Source: an uncultured Bacillota bacterium (GTDB lineage Bacteria; Bacillota; Clostridia; Lachnospirales; Lachnospiraceae). Taken from it: DNA of 64,000 nt. Below the pieces are notes generated by a model. The model had not been told where the DNA came from. It saw nothing but the letters and a program-made list of their open reading frames with translations, and searched no databases. Location: contig CAJKMA010000004.1 of NCBI GenBank assembly GCA_905200905.1, forward strand, positions 14,131 to 78,130, given 5' to 3'. Position 1 is the stretch's first letter, and each line of letters starts with the position of its first letter. Of the stretch, positions 61,807 to 64,000 are shown one piece after another. The position numbers and the translations under genes are program-made.

Positions 61807-62586
61807 ATGCAGAAATTAAAACAGATGCTACAGCAAAAATGGATTTACAGTGTGGGAGGGATTCTAGGAGGAATATTATTTTTTGCAGGAACGGTTCACG
61901 GTACACCAACAGACAGGGCAGAAGAATATCAGGTGGCTTATGCAGAGGTTTCCACCTGTCTTAACATCCGAGAAGGTGCAGGAATGGAGTATGATGTTAT
62001 TGCGCAGCTTCCCAAAAACGGATACTGTGAGGTGAAAAAGGAGCAGGGAGAATGGTGTTATATTGCATCAGAAAATATAGAAGGATATGTATACAAAGGA
62101 TATCTGGAAGTGGGCATGAACCAGGAGGAATATTTAAGACGTACAGGTAGAGAGAAACCTATTTATGCATATGAATTAGGAACAAGGCAGACAGAAGAGG
62201 CAGAAGCGTTGGCACCGGTAAGAACAGGTGGAAAAGGGCAGGAAATTGCAGAATTTGCCTTGCAATTTGTGGGAAATCCCTATGTGTGGGGAGGAACCAG
62301 CCTGACAAATGGAGCGGATTGTTCTGGGTTTGTTCAGAGTGTGTATAAAAATTTTGGAATTGCACTGCCAAGAGTTGCAGCGGCTCAGGCGGAGGTAGGA
62401 ACTAAAGTTTCTTTGGAGCAGCTTGAGACAGGGGATTTAGTTTTTTATGCAGATGGAGGCTCTATTTATCATGTGGTCTTGTATATTGGAAATGGACAGG
62501 TGGTTCACGCCAGCAGTGCTGCCACGGGGATTAAAATTTCCCAGGTAAACTGGAGGAATGCAGTCTGGGGTGTGCGATTGATATAA
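61807..62586 (+). CDS. secreted C40 (NlpC/P60) peptidoglycan peptidase with SH3 domain
   Basis: 259 residues. Signal/anchor helix WIYSVGGILGGILFFAGTV at residues 13-31. SH3b domain with STCLNIREGAGMEYDVIAQL (residues about 48-67). The C-terminal NlpC/P60 domain has catalytic Cys172 in ADCSGFVQSVYKNF, His in YHVVLYIGNG and the polar VVHASS. It should cleave stem-peptide bonds such as D-Glu-mDAP. AAAGGAG precedes the ATG. Monocistronic by context. Confidence 0.92.
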   Translation: MQKLKQMLQQKWIYSVGGILGGILFFAGTVHGTPTDRAEEYQVAYAEVSTCLNIREGAGMEYDVIAQLPKNGYCEVKKEQGEWCYIASENIEGYVYKGYLEVGMNQEEYLRRTGREKPIYAYELGTRQTEEAEALAPVRTGGKGQEIAEFALQFVGNPYVWGGTSLTNGADCSGFVQSVYKNFGIALPRVAAAQAEVGTKVSLEQLETGDLVFYADGGSIYHVVLYIGNGQVVHASSAATGIKISQVNWRNAVWGVRLI

Positions 62587-62608
62587 GAAAGGAAAATTAG
62601 AAATAGTC

Positions 62609-62637
62609 TTTACAAGCCATCTTCCATGTGGTATACT
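62609..62637 (+). promoter_or_regulatory. rpsO promoter and leader
   Basis: TTTACA (62609-62614), 17-bp spacer, TATACT (62632-62637). The roughly 105-nt leader that follows has hairpins GCTGTT-GAG-AACAGC and GATTC-loop-GAATC, which could be the S15 autoregulatory site. That last point is inference. Confidence 0.65.
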
Positions 62638-62749
62638 CAGAGCTGTTGAGAACAGCCATGATTCAGAAACAGGAATCTCCAACCATTTCTTAATCACCGG
62701 CGATTTCCAACAGTTTCGATTATTTTAATGATTAATGGAGGAAACAGAC

Positions 62750-63016
62750 ATGATTTCTAAAGAAAAGAAACAGGCTATTATGGCAGAATATGCAAGAACA
62801 CCAGGTGATACAGGTTCACCAGAAGTACAGGTTGCTGTTTTAACAGCTAGAATTCAGGAGCTGACAGAGCACTTGAAGAACAATCACAAAGATCATCATT
62901 CCAGAAGAGGTCTTCTGAAAATGGTAGGTCAGAGACGTGGATTACTTGCATATCTGAAGAAAACTGATATTGAAAGATACCGTGCTTTAATTGAGCGTTT
63001 AGGTCTTAGAAAATAA
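62750..63016 (+). CDS. rpsO: 30S ribosomal protein uS15
   Basis: 88 residues from ATG at 62750 (GGAGG upstream). Seen: EYARTPGDTGSPEVQVAVLT, HLKNNHKDHHSRRGLLKMVG and QRRGLLAYLKK, typical uS15 that binds the 16S three-way junction. Followed by a terminator and then pnp, the usual order. Confidence 0.97.
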   Translation: MISKEKKQAIMAEYARTPGDTGSPEVQVAVLTARIQELTEHLKNNHKDHHSRRGLLKMVGQRRGLLAYLKKTDIERYRALIERLGLRK

Positions 63017-63029
63017 TCAGAACCAAGAG

Positions 63030-63059
63030 ACGGGGCGGGAAAATTTCCGCCCTGTTTTT
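63030..63059 (+). terminator. terminator between rpsO and pnp
   Basis: ACGGGGCGG, loop GAAAATTT, CCGCCCTGT, then TTTTT. Readthrough into pnp is possible. The 150 bp beyond it hold a short hairpin (ATGCTTTTAAGAAGCAT, 63171-63187) before the pnp ribosome site, and no clear promoter. Confidence 0.8.
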
Positions 63060-63213
63060 CACGAAGAAGGCATTTGTGGAAAAGCAGGAAAATTCTGGTA
63101 CCGAGACCACTGAAAAGGGCATTTTGGAGAAAGTGGTTTTTTCAGTTGTTTCGGACAGAAAGAAAAATAATGCTTTTAAGAAGCATGCCATAAGAATGAA
63201 AAGGAGAAAAAAT

Positions 63214-64000
63214 ATGTACAAGAGTTTTTCAATGAATCTGGCAGGAAGAACCCTGACCGTAGATATCGGACGTGTGGCAAAACAGGCCAACGGTGCAGCA
63301 TTTATGCATTACGGAGACACGACACTTCTGTGTACCGCAACAGCATCCGATAAACCAAGAGAAGGAATTGATTTCTTCCCATTAAGCGTAGAATACGAAG
63401 AAAAAATGTATGCAGTAGGAAAAATTCCTGGAGGATTTAACAAAAGAGAAGGAAAAGCAAGCGAACATGCAATCTTGACTTCTCGTGTTATTGACCGGCC
63501 TATGCGTCCTTTATTCCCAAAGGATTATAGAAATGACGTAACCTTAAACAACATGGTTATGGCAGTAGATCCAGAATGTAACCCAGAAGTAGTCGCTATG
63601 ATTGGTTCTTCTATTGCTACCTGTGTTTCTGATATTCCTTTTGATGGTCCATGCGCTGCCACTCAGATTGGTATGGTAAATGGAGAATTTGTAGTAAATC
63701 CATCTTTGGCACAGAAGGAAATCTCTGATTTGCAGCTTACGGTTGCATCTACCAGAGAAAAAGTAATTATGATTGAAGCCGGAGCTAATGAGATTCCAGA
63801 AGATAAGATGATTGAGGCTATTTTCAAAGCTCATGAAGTAAATCAGGAAATCATTGCCTTTATTGATACTATTGTTGCAGAATGTGGTAAAGAAAAGCAC
63901 ACTTATGAAAGCTGTGCTGTTCCAGAAGAATTATTTGCAGCAATCAAAGAAATCGTAACACCAGAAGAAATGGAAGAAGCTGTTTTTACAGATGAGAAAC
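63214..64000 (+). CDS. pnp: polyribonucleotide nucleotidyltransferase, 3' end beyond the window
   Basis: The frame runs from ATG 63214 (AAGGAG 7 bp upstream) to the window end, giving the first 262 residues. First RNase PH-like domain: FSMNLAGRTLTVDIGRVAKQ, GDTTLLCTATASDKPREGID, FFPLSVEYEEKMYAVGKIPG, then GFNKREGKASEHAILTSRVIDRP (interrupted here for length). The linker helical domain begins at MIEAGANEIPEDKMIEAIFK. It is a 3'-5' phosphorolytic RNase of mRNA turnover. The KH, S1 and second PH domains lie outside. Confidence 0.96.
   Translation, partial: MYKSFSMNLAGRTLTVDIGRVAKQANGAAFMHYGDTTLLCTATASDKPREGIDFFPLSVEYEEKMYAVGKIPGGFNKREGKASEHAILTSRVIDRPMRPLFPKDYRNDVTLNNMVMAVDPECNPEVVAMIGSSIATCVSDIPFDGPCAATQIGMVNGEFVVNPSLAQKEISDLQLTVASTREKVIMIEAGANEIPEDKMIEAIFKAHEVNQEIIAFIDTIVAECGKEKHTYESCAVPEELFAAIKEIVTPEEMEEAVFTDEK

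Overview
The window looks like a chromosome segment of a low-GC anaerobic Firmicute, most likely a Lachnospiraceae (Blautia-like) gut clostridium. The evidence is the [FeFe]-hydrogenase maturases, an adenosylcobalamin (class II) ribonucleotide reductase, a short clostridial-type ThiC, GH31 and GH120 glycosidases, strong AGGAGG ribosome sites, and the conserved rimP-nusA-rnpM-L7Ae-infB-rbfA-nrnA-truB-ribF, rpsO and pnp order. No rRNA, tRNA, CRISPR array or prophage was seen. The genus is an inference.

Layout. 1-7.3 kb holds small accessory genes: a drug/metabolite transporter fragment, a cyclase, two HAD hydrolases, two MATE exporters, a Cys-rich protein and a frameshifted FliB-like gene. 7.3-11 kb is a minus-strand thiW-thiM-thiE-thiC operon behind a TPP riboswitch with a transcription terminator. 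11-14.8 kb has three small proteins and nrdJ, whose promoter spacer is a near-perfect NrdR box. 14.9-16.8 kb is an IbrA/IbrB-like pair (PAPS-reductase family plus ParB-like). 16.9-20.6 kb is hydE-hydG-hydF. 20.6-23.4 kb has a third MATE exporter, an MBL-fold hydrolase and a YerC/TrpR-like regulator. Wedged among them are decay products of an indolepyruvate oxidoreductase/ACT/CoA-ligase locus. 23.9-26.2 kb is lysC facing a lysine exporter encoded as two overlapping half-genes. 26.3-37.4 kb is a carbohydrate/amidohydrolase region: sedoheptulokinase-like kinase with a class V aminotransferase, GH31, a broken butyrate kinase, an orphan gene, an amidohydrolase, a VOC protein, an intracellular GH120 beta-xylosidase and a DUF2871 membrane protein.

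37.4-43.3 kb reads as one minus-strand unit: a VbhA-like antitoxin, a compact Fic protein, a 48-codon ORF, a two-component system and a MacB/FtsX-type ABC transporter. An IS1634-family element (43.5-45.4 kb) has landed in the sixth codon of a neighbouring gene. A promoter containing a LexA-type box follows, leading to PAP2 phosphatase and a ParE/ParC-like topoisomerase pair. From 50.4 kb to the end is a plus-strand housekeeping block: transglutaminase lipoprotein, the nusA-infB operon, a Na/Pi cotransporter, an NlpC/P60 peptidase, rpsO and the start of pnp.

Themes. The thi operon makes HMP-P (ThiC), imports and phosphorylates the thiazole (ThiW, ThiM) and joins them (ThiE). LysC and LysO balance lysine supply. 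The ior/ACT/CoA-ligase and butyrate-kinase remnants suggest recent loss of an amino-acid fermentation route. The stretches that best repay a second look are the Fic/two-component/ABC unit, the IbrA/IbrB pair, the decayed loci, and a shared inverted-repeat element found in two intergenic regions (32.49-32.56 and 43.37-43.43 kb).
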